Source of the DNA: Candidatus Schekmanbacteria bacterium RIFCSPLOWO2_02_FULL_38_14
Lineage (GTDB): Bacteria > Schekmanbacteria > GWA2-38-11
Assembly (NCBI GenBank): GCA_001790855.1
Contig: MGDH01000002.1
Coordinates: 1 to 12,217 of the forward strand
Direction: 5' to 3'
DNA length: 12,217 nucleotides
Positions 1-6,295 of the stretch are shown here, piece by piece. The notes under the pieces were generated by a model that was not told the origin of the DNA, did no database searches, and saw nothing but the letters and a program-made list of their open reading frames with translations. Each line of letters starts with the position of its first letter. The first letter of the stretch is position 1. Position numbers and translations under genes: made by a program.

Positions 1-192
1 AAGCGGCTCCATCGAACAGGAATTCTGCTCCTCATCCAAGTTAAGCACCATTAGCTTTGACTGGAACTTCTTCTCAGAAGAGTTTCTGGAATGGTGAAGC
101 GGCTCCATCGAACAGGAATTCTGCTCCTCATCCAAGTTAAGCACCATTAGCTTTGACTGGAACTTCTTCTCAGAAGAGTTTCTGGAATGGTG
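1..192. repeat. Perfect 96-bp tandem duplication at window edge
   Basis: Bases 1-96 and 97-192 are identical, with no mismatch seen. The unit length is a multiple of three, so the coding frame starting at base 2 is kept across the junction, but the junction itself creates an in-frame TGA at 95-97 (tgg tga agc). At the end of the second copy the same frame reads tgg tgt agt and stays open to the stop at 500-502. Because the duplication touches the first base of the window and its only coding effect is to introduce a stop, an assembly artefact at a contig end is a serious alternative to a real tandem duplication. Confidence 0.95.
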
Positions 193-502
193 TAGTTCGC
201 AATTTCAGGATGCATTTGTCGTTAAAATTTCTGTATATGATGACGCAACAGCCACCTGGGGAGCTGAGGATGTACTCTTTAGCAGGAATGTTGATGCTCT
301 GTGCGGTTCTGTCTCTCAGTCAGATGTGAGTTTTGATAAAGGTGGTGTCTATAATACAGGATGGATGATAAACGAGGTATTAGATTTATCAGCATATGCT
401 GGGAAGCACCTTAAAATTAAGTTCTATGCTACTGACATTGGGGACAGTATTTACGATACAGCCATATTGTTTGATAATATTACCATTACTGACGCACCTT
501 AA
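98..502 (+). CDS. C-terminal part of a secreted surface-type protein (choice-of-anchor L-like domain), 5' incomplete
   Basis: The open frame runs from the repeat junction to TAA at 500-502 (134 codons) with no plausible start codon, so it is the 3' part of a longer gene. The translation begins SGSIEQEFCSSSKLSTISFDW, passes through FQDAFVVKISVYDD and ends DTAILFDNITITDAP. An apolar beta-strand pattern with SIEQ-F, an SFDWNF strand and a DAF motif, then a closing FDNI strand, resembles the extracellular choice-of-anchor/jelly-roll domains of bacterial surface proteins. That family call is from memory of motif patterns only. Two cysteines in the first 32 codons are unusual for such a domain. If the upstream 96-bp copy is real, the gene is interrupted by TGA at 95-97; if it is an artefact, the gene reads in from beyond the window. 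A strong terminator lies 34 bases downstream, consistent with this being the last gene of its unit. Confidence 0.5.
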   Translation, partial: SGSIEQEFCSSSKLSTISFDWNFFSEEFLEWCSSQFQDAFVVKISVYDDATATWGAEDVLFSRNVDALCGSVSQSDVSFDKGGVYNTGWMINEVLDLSAYAGKHLKIKFYATDIGDSIYDTAILFDNITITDAP

Positions 503-535
503 TTACTAATTCTCTTGTCGGTTGTGGAATCAATG

Positions 536-570
536 GCTGGGGCGTGGCACACCGCGCCCCAGCATTTTTT
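536..570 (+). terminator. Strong intrinsic terminator after the surface-protein gene
   Basis: GCTGGGGCG (536-544) pairs perfectly with CGCCCCAGC (555-563). The stem extends inward by one T-G wobble and two G-C pairs to a CACA loop (548-551). One A and six T follow (565-570). The hairpin is GC-rich in AT-rich surroundings. It ends 5 bases before the ATG chosen for the next gene. Confidence 0.9.
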
Positions 571-575
571 ATGGT

Positions 576-1019
576 ATGAAGATGCTTAAACTAATATTAG
601 CCGGATTTGTAGCAGCCTGTTCGTTTAACTTTCAGGAGCAGGGCAACAAAGCATCTCCGTCATTCAAAATTCCCGATGTCGGGGTCATATCCCTCCTTAA
701 TGCCAGAGGTAAGAAAATTGATGAAAACTGCATGACTGAGATAGTTAAAAAGCTAATTACATTATGCGATGAGAACAAGCTTGAACCAGTGAGAACGGAA
801 ATCTGGAAAGACCACACAATTGTTAAAGAAGCCCTCAGTGAATTGACAATTAAAATTGAACGAGAGTCTGCCGGTAAATACTTCAATATATTAATTCCGA
901 TTAAACACAAGGGAAACCGTATCATCCTCTACAAAGAGGATAAGGATAACTCATCTTATGCCTTGTATAGCCTACCAGAAAATCCACCTGATATTGATTT
1001 TTCAAAGTGTATCAGATAG
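576..1019 (+). CDS. Small predicted lipoprotein, unrecognised
   Basis: Encodes 147 aa. The N-terminus MKMLKLILAGFVAAC is a short lysine-containing n-region, a hydrophobic h-region and a VAAC lipobox, so it is predicted to be cleaved before Cys15 and lipidated. The mature part is polar and mixed alpha/beta by composition, with three more cysteines (in ENCMTE, ITLCDE and SKCIR). I do not recognise a family. The frame is open further upstream to a TTG at 522, but that start would translate straight through the terminator stem and put a poor leader before the signal peptide, so ATG 576 (or 582) is preferred. No Shine-Dalgarno sequence is visible and the terminator T-tract ends at 570, so how it is expressed is unclear. 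The next gene begins about 200 bases downstream after a REP-like repeat, so it is probably transcribed alone. Confidence 0.6.
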   Translation: MKMLKLILAGFVAACSFNFQEQGNKASPSFKIPDVGVISLLNARGKKIDENCMTEIVKKLITLCDENKLEPVRTEIWKDHTIVKEALSELTIKIERESAGKYFNILIPIKHKGNRIILYKEDKDNSSYALYSLPENPPDIDFSKCIR

Positions 1020-1026
1020 AATAATT

Positions 1027-1084
1027 AAAGGGGACGGTTGTTTTTTTTTCAGGATAATGTCAAAAAACAAGACCTGACCCTTTT
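1027..1084. repeat. REP-like imperfect palindrome
   Basis: TTGTTTTTT (1038-1046) pairs with AAAAAACAA (1062-1070) around a 15-base loop. The flanks AAAGGGGACGG (1027-1037) and GACCTGACCCTTTT (1071-1084) are a looser inverted match, both centred on GGGG-A-C / GACC-CCC elements. Motifs of this kind (GGGGACGGTTG and GACCTGACCC ends) are familiar from dispersed repeats in uncultured bacteria, sometimes near REP-associated IS200-like transposases. No transposase is present here. It may be an end remnant or a non-autonomous copy. Confidence 0.45.
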
Positions 1085-1121
1085 CTTTCAAAACATAAAA
1101 TAACTATTGACAATACTGAAT

Positions 1122-1136
1122 CTTTCTGTCAGAAAG
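1122..1136. promoter_or_regulatory. 15-bp dyad upstream of the M23 gene, possible operator
   Basis: CTTTCTG (1122-1128) and CAGAAAG (1130-1136) are perfect inverted arms around a single T. It lies just downstream of a TTGACA hexamer (1107-1112), where an operator could overlap a promoter. No convincing -10 box sits 16-18 bases after that hexamer, so both the promoter and the operator reading are weak. Confidence 0.25.
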
Positions 1137-1216
1137 CAGGTTGCACGCATCATAGTATTCGCAGAAATTTCCTCCCTGTTTCAATGTTAATTTTTAAAAA
1201 GTTGAGGAATAGCTTA

Positions 1217-2143
1217 ATGGAAAAGGATTTTTACAGGATAGCAGTTGAACACCCAAAGGGAAAAGCAAGGGAGCTGCATATTTCAAAAAGATTTCTGTCT
1301 TTATTTTTATTATCAATCGTAACAATAACTTCAGCGGTATTAGCTTTCCTTTTTCTTTCAGGCATCTATTTTCAGGAAAAAAACAGCAAGGCTGAAATCA
1401 GAGGGCTTAACAGAAGAACAAAGTTTTTAAGCCTTGAAAACAGGAAGTACAAAGAAGAATTAAAAAAGCTTGAATCAAAGCTTGACAGTGTCCATCTCCT
1501 CGAGAAAAAAATAAGGAAAATTTTCAATATTGATGAAATTGATGATAAAACTATCGAAAAAAAAACAGGAGGACTCGGAGGTCCTGTTATAAATGTTTTG
1601 AAAAACCAGACCCTCGAGTCGTTGTTATTCCAGCCTGAAGAGAAATTCTTCCATGAAGATGTTGAAAAAATCTGGAATGCGGCAACTCAGGATGAAGAGA
1701 AATTTTCATCCATAATAGAAATTCTCAAGAGCAAAAAAGGCTATCCTTATTTTCTTGCTCCTCAGTGGCCCATTAAAGGCGCAGTGAATTCTGGCTATGG
1801 AATAAGACTTGATCCTCTGACAGGGGAAAAATCTTATCATGAAGGCATTGACATTTCAGGAAATATTTGGACTCCTATAAGAGCGGCATCAGACGGAAAG
1901 GTTGTATTTTCAGGGTGGGTTGACAGCGGTTACGGAAGAGCAGTCATAATAGACCACGGCAAGGGATATGAGACACTTTATGCCCACAATGTAGCAAATG
2001 TTGTTAGTGCCGGAGAAAAGATAAAAAAGGGAGAGATAATAGCATATCTTGGTTCAACCGGAAGAAGCACAGGTCCTCACCTCCATTTTGAAGTAAGATA
2101 CAAAGGCACTCCGTCAAACCCTAAAAAATTCTTTTTCAATTAA
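1217..2143 (+). CDS. Membrane-anchored M23 (LytM/peptidase M23) endopeptidase
   Basis: Encodes 308 aa, a peptidoglycan-hydrolase-type zinc metallopeptidase expected to act on cross-link peptides in the periplasm or to activate amidases. A cytoplasmic N-terminus of about 25 residues is followed by one membrane segment (about 26-52), a charged coiled-coil stretch (about 55-90) and a C-terminal LytM domain from about residue 190. The zinc and catalytic set is complete: HEGID gives H208 and D212, LYAH gives H257, and GPHLHFEVR gives H288 and H290. This indicates an active enzyme, unlike the degenerate EnvC/NlpD-type activators. ATG 1217 is chosen because GAGG (1204-1207) lies 9 bases upstream; an in-frame ATG at 1184 has no ribosome binding site. 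It is separated from neighbours on both sides by repeats, so it looks monocistronic. It resembles the M23 proteins often found near bactofilin or secA genes, but the specific partner is unknown. Confidence 0.92.
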   Translation: MEKDFYRIAVEHPKGKARELHISKRFLSLFLLSIVTITSAVLAFLFLSGIYFQEKNSKAEIRGLNRRTKFLSLENRKYKEELKKLESKLDSVHLLEKKIRKIFNIDEIDDKTIEKKTGGLGGPVINVLKNQTLESLLFQPEEKFFHEDVEKIWNAATQDEEKFSSIIEILKSKKGYPYFLAPQWPIKGAVNSGYGIRLDPLTGEKSYHEGIDISGNIWTPIRAASDGKVVFSGWVDSGYGRAVIIDHGKGYETLYAHNVANVVSAGEKIKKGEIIAYLGSTGRSTGPHLHFEVRYKGTPSNPKKFFFN

Positions 2144-2204
2144 TCTTCTCTGAAAAACTCATAAACACTATATTTTAGGCTGAAAAATATTTTCTTTCAA
2201 ATAA

Positions 2205-2254
2205 TCAGGACAGGAATGTCCTGACTATCGATAGGCAGGGTTTTCTAACCCTGC
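2205..2254. repeat. Triple-palindrome repeat (hairpin, 10-bp palindrome, hairpin) between convergent genes
   Basis: Three consecutive perfect palindromes abut one another. TCAGGACA (2205-2212) and TGTCCTGA (2217-2224) close on a GGAA loop. CTATCGATAG (2225-2234) is self-complementary. GCAGGGTT (2235-2242) and AACCCTGC (2247-2254) close on a TTCT loop. It fills the gap between the 3' ends of the M23 and phosphoesterase genes, the usual place for REP elements, and could act as a bidirectional processing or termination structure, although no T-run follows either hairpin. A related structure lies inside the neighbouring gene at 3100-3151. Confidence 0.8.
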
Positions 2255-2264
2255 TAAAAACTTT

Positions 2265-3524
2265 TCATACCAGCCTTATTACAGTTATCTCAGGCGGGAC
2301 ATTAAGCCTCAGCGGGAATCCTATTGTTCCAAGCCCCGGGTTTACATAAAGATTGCATCTGTTTTCAGTGTAAAGGCCTCTTGTGTAGCGGGTAATAAGG
2401 CGCGCAGGACTTATATTAATACCGGGAAGAATTATATTTATCTGTCCTCCATGGGTATGGCCTGAAAGGGTAAGAGGTATGTCATACTTTTTTATTTTAT
2501 CAAAATAATTCGGATTGTGGCTGAGTAAGATTGTTGCTTTTCCGGTGTTAAGATTTTTTGAAGCCTTTTCAAAGTCGGGTGTAGAACGCATCGGGTCTTC
2601 CACACCACAGATGTTAAGTTCGGTGTTGTTAAAAATAAACCCTTCTCCTTCATTTCTGAGAAGTCTTGCACCGCTATTTTTGAAACTTTTGGTAAGTACT
2701 TCCTCGTTTCCCCAATAATCATGATTTCCCAAACACCCATAAACAGGCATAAAAGAGCTTAAAAATTTTACTGCATCAAGACATTCAGAGATTGAATCAT
2801 TAGGAGATGCGATGAAATCCCCGGTAATGAAAAGCATATCAGGCTTAATCTCTGCAACTTTCTTAACCCATTCCCTGATTTCCTTTTTACCCATAAAAAG
2901 TCCAGCATGAATGTCGCTTATCTGAACAATCCTCATAGTCTTTAATGAGTCAGGGAGTCCATGAACTTTTATTTCTGCATCTTTAACAGTAAAGTTTTCT
3001 CTGGCGAGAAACACCCCGTAAGAGGAACAAAGAACAGGTGCAACGATAATGCCTTTGCCTGCAATTTTTAAGAAATTTCTTTTTCCAATTGAAGATGGCA
3101 GGTCAGAAGACCTATCGCTATCCTGGGTAGCATCGGGTCTCCTGACCCGATATTCAGTTTTGTGCTGCTTTTTGTCTTGCAGCGGAATAAAAATTTTATA
3201 GATAAAAGAGAAAAGGTCACTAATTTTCAAAATTAAAAAAATCAGAACATAGGAACTTCCCCATATTGCATAGGGATAGACTACAGGGTACATGATGAAG
3301 GGTGAAAGGGGTTCATGGGGCCTGCCGACTGCAAAGGTATAAAAAAGTGGAAGATTAAGGAATATAATTGAAGAAACAATCAGTACTTTCAACAAAGGTT
3401 TTTTTCGAGCAGAAAAACCTGAATTGTTTATACATCTGATTGCTCTTTTCCCAAGATACCACTGCACAGAGACTATGATGGTAAACATCAATACGAGAAA
3501 TGCGAGAAAATAGTAGAATCTCAT
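2265..3524 (-). CDS. Membrane-anchored metallophosphoesterase (YkuE/YaeI-like)
   Basis: Encodes 419 aa. The N-terminal part (about 1-115) holds roughly three to four hydrophobic membrane segments. A repeat-derived linker (about 125-142) follows, then KRNFLK (about residue 147) before a hydrophobic stretch, resembling a KR-variant Tat signal as seen in YkuE-type enzymes. The calcineurin-like catalytic core is complete: SDIH (D204, H206), TGDF (D236), GNHD (N267, H268, D269), LSHNP (H336) and SGHTHGG (H356, H358), so two metal ions should bind. Relatives include B. subtilis YkuE, E. coli YaeI and chlamydial LpxG, the last acting in lipid A synthesis; the substrate here cannot be read from sequence. 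ATG 3524 is chosen: it lies one base after the rmuC stop (TAA A ATG on the minus strand) and starts directly at the first membrane segment. An open frame continues to 3572 inside rmuC but without a ribosome binding site. Co-transcription with rmuC is likely. Confidence 0.9.
   Translation of the reverse strand: MRFYYFLAFLVLMFTIIVSVQWYLGKRAIRCINNSGFSARKKPLLKVLIVSSIIFLNLPLFYTFAVGRPHEPLSPFIMYPVVYPYAIWGSSYVLIFLILKISDLFSFIYKIFIPLQDKKQHKTEYRVRRPDATQDSDRSSDLPSSIGKRNFLKIAGKGIIVAPVLCSSYGVFLARENFTVKDAEIKVHGLPDSLKTMRIVQISDIHAGLFMGKKEIREWVKKVAEIKPDMLFITGDFIASPNDSISECLDAVKFLSSFMPVYGCLGNHDYWGNEEVLTKSFKNSGARLLRNEGEGFIFNNTELNICGVEDPMRSTPDFEKASKNLNTGKATILLSHNPNYFDKIKKYDIPLTLSGHTHGGQINIILPGINISPARLITRYTRGLYTENRCNLYVNPGLGTIGFPLRLNVPPEITVIRLV
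3100..3151. repeat. Palindromic repeat embedded in frame in the phosphoesterase gene
   Basis: AGGTC (3100-3104) and GACCT (3109-3113) close on AGAA. An imperfect palindrome CTATCGCTATCC-TG-GGTAGC follows (3112-3131). ATCGGGTC (3132-3139) and GACCCGAT (3144-3151) then form a perfect 8-bp stem on TCCT. The order hairpin, CTATCG palindrome, hairpin, and the loop types (RGAA, then TYCT) are the same as in the intergenic element at 2205-2254. Read on the minus strand it encodes about 18 residues (within VRRPDATQDSDRSSDLPS) that form a polar linker between the membrane part and the catalytic part. This resembles the coding palindromic elements described in Rickettsia in behaviour, though not in sequence. 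Confidence 0.75.
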
Positions 3525-3525
3525 T

Positions 3526-4908
3526 TTAGCTATTCTTTTCAATCTCAGGCAATGTTCTGATTGCCTGGTCAATCTGAGCTAATTCAGGAAGTTCTTTGTC
3601 AATCTTAGAAGCTCCAAGCTCTTTTAATTTCCTTGCACCCGGGATGAACCTGCTTTCAATAGAGCTAACAGCTTTGTTATAATTTTCAACTGCAGATTTA
3701 AGCCCGCCGCCAATATTTTCAATATGTTCAAGAAGCGTATTTATTCTGCTGTAAAGCTCTACTCCTGCATCCCATATATTTTTTGAGTTTTCTGCAATTT
3801 TTTCCTGCTGCCAGCTAAAGGCAACTGTCCTCAGAAGGGAAATAATTGTTGTGGGAGTGGCAAAAATTATCCTGTTGTTTATGGCGTCTTCAATAAGAGT
3901 TCTGTCTATTTCCAGTGCAGCCCCAAAGGAGGATTCAATCTGCAGATAGAGAACGACAAAATCAGTGGTTCCATCAAACTGGCTCCAGTAAGATTTTGAG
4001 CTTAAAAGTTTTAAATGTTCTCTGACAGCTTGTGAATGCTTTAAAAGAAATGCCTTCCTTTCATTTTCATCTGTTGTCTCAAATGCCTGCATATAGGCGG
4101 AGAGAGGGACTTTTGCATCAACAATTACTTTTTTGTTTCCGGGAAGTTTTACAATCAAATCAGGACGGAGTTTTCCGTCGTCAGTTGTAATGCTTACCTG
4201 TTCCTCAAAATCGCAGAACTCGTTCATGCCTGCAAACTCGACAACCCTTTTTAATCCGATTTCACCGTACTTTCCTCTTACCTGCGATGTTTTAAGAGCT
4301 GTTACCAGAGCGTTTGTTTCCTTCTGTAATTTTTCCTGAACATTTTTCATGTCATCCAGATAAAGTTTCAACCCGGTATATGCGCTCTGCCTTGAGATTT
4401 CTAACTCTTTAATATGTGTTTCATATTTTTCAAGTGAGTCTTTAACTGGCTTCAGTGTTTCATTTATTGTTTCCTGCCGTTTTTCCAAATCTCCTTTCGC
4501 ATCTGCCATGTACTTTTCCAATGAACTTTTTGCAAGGTCAAGAAACGCTTGATTGTTGCTTTTCAGGGCTTCAGAGGAGAGGGAATTAAAGGTTTCTTTT
4601 AACTGCTGAGCAGCATTTTCCAAAAGCTGTTTTTGCTCGTTTAAATTTTTTTGGGCTTCCTCAAGCTGTGTTTCAGCCTTTATGCGCAGAGAGTGCTCGT
4701 TTTGAAATGATGCGTTGAGGTTGCTGTATTCGATTGCTTTATCAGTCAGTTGTTTTCTCAGTTCGCTGACAGTGGTTTCAAGCCCTGCTGATTTATTTTC
4801 TGCCTCTTTGATTTTCTCAAGAAGAGTAGTCTTGGCTTTTGCTGTAGCAATAAACCATGCAAAAACTGCACCAATTGCAATTCCGATAATTGTAAAAAAT
4901 ATTTCCAT
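3526..4908 (-). CDS. rmuC: DNA recombination protein RmuC
   Basis: Encodes 460 aa, within the usual RmuC size range. An N-terminal membrane anchor (about residues 3-22) is followed by a long coiled coil (about 25-200) and the RmuC nuclease-like domain. Family hallmarks are RGKYGEIGLKRVVEFAGM from R211, RPDLIVKLPG with D250, and VDAKVPLSAY with D264 and K266, giving a D-x13-D-x-K core like PD-(D/E)xK enzymes. ATPTTIISLLRTVAFSWQQE further on is also typical. RmuC limits recombination between inverted repeats, which is fitting next to so many palindromes, but that link is only an observation. Its stop is one base from the start of the phosphoesterase gene, implying translational coupling. ATG 4908 begins the anchor directly; no clear Shine-Dalgarno is visible upstream, where the DNA is very AT-rich and divergent from the fluoride operon. 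Confidence 0.96.
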   Translation of the reverse strand: MEIFFTIIGIAIGAVFAWFIATAKAKTTLLEKIKEAENKSAGLETTVSELRKQLTDKAIEYSNLNASFQNEHSLRIKAETQLEEAQKNLNEQKQLLENAAQQLKETFNSLSSEALKSNNQAFLDLAKSSLEKYMADAKGDLEKRQETINETLKPVKDSLEKYETHIKELEISRQSAYTGLKLYLDDMKNVQEKLQKETNALVTALKTSQVRGKYGEIGLKRVVEFAGMNEFCDFEEQVSITTDDGKLRPDLIVKLPGNKKVIVDAKVPLSAYMQAFETTDENERKAFLLKHSQAVREHLKLLSSKSYWSQFDGTTDFVVLYLQIESSFGAALEIDRTLIEDAINNRIIFATPTTIISLLRTVAFSWQQEKIAENSKNIWDAGVELYSRINTLLEHIENIGGGLKSAVENYNKAVSSIESRFIPGARKLKELGASKIDKELPELAQIDQAIRTLPEIEKNS

Positions 4909-4928
4909 ATAGAATTTATAACTAATAA

Positions 4929-5000
4929 TGAAATCTTATCTTTTTATATTATATAATATTTATTCTTTGCAACCTTAAAATACTTCAAAATTCATTTGAC
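4929..5000 (+). repeat. Direct repeat copy A (upstream of fluoride operon promoter)
   Basis: This stretch matches 6877-6951 along its whole length with small indels. Both run from TGAAAT through a TATATTATA-TAATATTT tract and TTTGCAAYCTTAAAATACTT (4966-4985 here, differing at one base) to the TTGAC of a -35 box. The shared, very AT-rich block could act as an UP element or hold a common regulator site. Confidence 0.8.
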
Positions 5001-5024
5001 TTCTATTTATACTTTTTTTATATT
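4996..5024 (+). promoter_or_regulatory. Sigma-70-type promoter of the fluoride operon
   Basis: TTGACT (4996-5001) and TATATT (5019-5024) are separated by 17 bases. Transcription would start at about 5030-5032, exactly at the 5' edge of the riboswitch aptamer. AT-rich DNA lies immediately upstream. Confidence 0.8.
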
Positions 5025-5030
5025 TAAAAA

Positions 5031-5080
5031 AGGCGATGGGGTTCGCCATTAAGCATCCATAAGGGATTAATGACCCCTAC
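5031..5080 (+). promoter_or_regulatory. Fluoride riboswitch (crcB motif) aptamer
   Basis: The conserved opening GGCGATGGGGTTCGCC (5032-5047) forms a stem of GGCG with CGCC around an eight-base loop. A second short stem pairs ATCC (5055-5058) with GGAT (5064-5067). The conserved TAATGACCCCTACTG segment follows from 5068. GGGG in the first loop (5038-5041) can pair with CCCC (5074-5077), the pseudoknot known from the fluoride aptamer structure. Fluoride binding in this class stabilises the pseudoknot and prevents the terminator that reuses the same CCCC, so expression turns on when fluoride rises. The call is by recognition of the consensus; an Infernal hit to the Rfam fluoride riboswitch model would settle it. 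Confidence 0.93.
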
Positions 5081-5116
5081 TGAAAAATATAAATTTCGGT
5101 AGGGGTTTTTATTTTT
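5073..5116 (+). terminator. Riboswitch-controlled intrinsic terminator
   Basis: ACCCCTAC (5073-5080) pairs perfectly with GTAGGGGT (5099-5106). The stem continues through a T-G wobble and GAAA (5082-5085) with TTTC (5094-5097) to an eight-base AT loop. The tract TTTTTATTTTT (5106-5116) follows. The 5' arm contains the CCCC needed for the aptamer pseudoknot, so aptamer folding and termination are mutually exclusive, the standard expression-platform design for an on-switch. Confidence 0.92.
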
Positions 5117-5158
5117 AATCACCTGCCGGAGTTGAGAAAAAGAGAGGATAAAAATAAA

Positions 5159-6295
5159 ATGGAAAACCAATGGATTCAGGCAGCGCTATGGATGGGACTT
5201 GCTTTCGGCGCAACACTTCTATCCTTAAGGATAGCAATATCAATTGCTCTTCTTGAAATTATGGTTGGTGTATTGGGAGGGAGTTTTCTTCCGCTTCAGA
5301 GAACAGAATGGGTGAACTTCCTTGCAGGGTTTGGTAGTATACTCCTCACATTTCTTGCCGGTGCTGAGGTTGATCCCGTTGTACTGAAGAAAAGGTTTAA
5401 AGAAAGTATGGCTATAGGGATATTATCATTTCTTGCACCATTTCTTGGAGTGATTGCATATGCTTATTATATTGCCGGATGGGGACTTGCTCAGGCTCAG
5501 ATAGCAGGCATTTCACTTTCAACGACATCTGTTGCCGTAGTCTATGCCGTGATGATTGAGACAGGTTATAACGAAACAGAGCTTGGGAAACTTATACTCG
5601 CAGCCTGTTTCATAACTGATCTTGGAACTGTCCTTGCACTTGGCATTCTCTTTGCAAATTATGACCGGTATATGATTTTGTTCATTATAGTTACTGTAAT
5701 TATACTTTTGTTACTTCCTAAGTTTACACCATGGTTTTTCAAAAAGGTCGGGAGCCGTGTGAGTGAACCTGAAACAAAGTTTATATTCTTTTTGCTCTTT
5801 GGGCTTGGAGGTATTTCTATGATGGCAAAGAGTGAGGCGGTGCTTCCAGCATATCTTGTGGGAATGGTGCTTGCGCCTTTTTTTCTTGAGAATAAGACAT
5901 TGAGTCACAGGATGCGTGTTACTGCATTTACAATGCTGACGCCATTCTATTTTATCAAGGCAGGTTCACTTGTCAAACTATCTGCAATGTGGAACAGTGC
6001 AAATTTAATTTTTATATTTCTTCTGATAAAGATGGGAACAAAATTTACAGGTGTGTGGCCCCCAACCAAGATATTCAGCTTTGGTAAAAAGGAAGGGATG
6101 TATACAACTTTACTGATGTCAACAGGTCTTACATTTGATACAATTTCAGCCCTTTTTGGACTAACTAATAAGATTATAAATCGGGAGCAGTATACAATCC
6201 TTGTCACTGCTGTTATACTTTCAGCAGTAGTGCCAACTTTAATTGCACAAAAATGGTTCAAACCTGAGCTTAAGAAGGAGACTAATGATGTTTAA
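5159..6295 (+). CDS. Cation:proton antiporter (CPA / Na_H_Exchanger family), fluoride-riboswitch controlled
   Basis: Encodes 378 aa, almost entirely hydrophobic with about 11-13 membrane segments, the size and pattern of a minimal CPA-family exchanger without a C-terminal TrkA-N domain. Family signatures are FLAGAEVDP at the end of an early helix, ISLSTTSVAVVYA (S121-T122-T123-S124, the unwound-helix region) and AACFITDLGTVLALG, where the ion-binding pair is T153-D154 instead of the N-D or D-D of well-studied members. The acidic residue itself is kept, so proton exchange should be possible. The substrate cation cannot be assigned. ATG 5159 is preferred, with GAGAGG (5142-5147) 11 bases upstream; TTG 5132 would add nine charged residues before the first helix. 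The 5' leader carries the riboswitch, and usp overlaps the 3' end by 8 bases, so both should be induced by fluoride. Antiporters are among the gene classes reported downstream of crcB-motif RNAs. Confidence 0.92.
   Translation: MENQWIQAALWMGLAFGATLLSLRIAISIALLEIMVGVLGGSFLPLQRTEWVNFLAGFGSILLTFLAGAEVDPVVLKKRFKESMAIGILSFLAPFLGVIAYAYYIAGWGLAQAQIAGISLSTTSVAVVYAVMIETGYNETELGKLILAACFITDLGTVLALGILFANYDRYMILFIIVTVIILLLLPKFTPWFFKKVGSRVSEPETKFIFFLLFGLGGISMMAKSEAVLPAYLVGMVLAPFFLENKTLSHRMRVTAFTMLTPFYFIKAGSLVKLSAMWNSANLIFIFLLIKMGTKFTGVWPPTKIFSFGKKEGMYTTLLMSTGLTFDTISALFGLTNKIINREQYTILVTAVILSAVVPTLIAQKWFKPELKKETNDV

Noticed and set aside
1-192. CRISPR array
   Set aside because: There are only two directly adjacent copies of a 96-bp coding unit without spacers.
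522-575. Upstream TTG start for the small lipoprotein
   Set aside because: It would encode the terminator stem and place a polar leader before an otherwise ideal lipoprotein signal peptide.
632-925. Minus-strand open frame opposite the small lipoprotein
   Set aside because: It has a hydrophobic, serine-rich shadow composition without a ribosome binding site. The plus-strand frame has a proper lipoprotein signal and is preferred.
1107-1135. Promoter for the M23 gene based on TTGACA 1107-1112
   Set aside because: No acceptable -10 hexamer lies 16-18 bases downstream; kept only as a note with the dyad.
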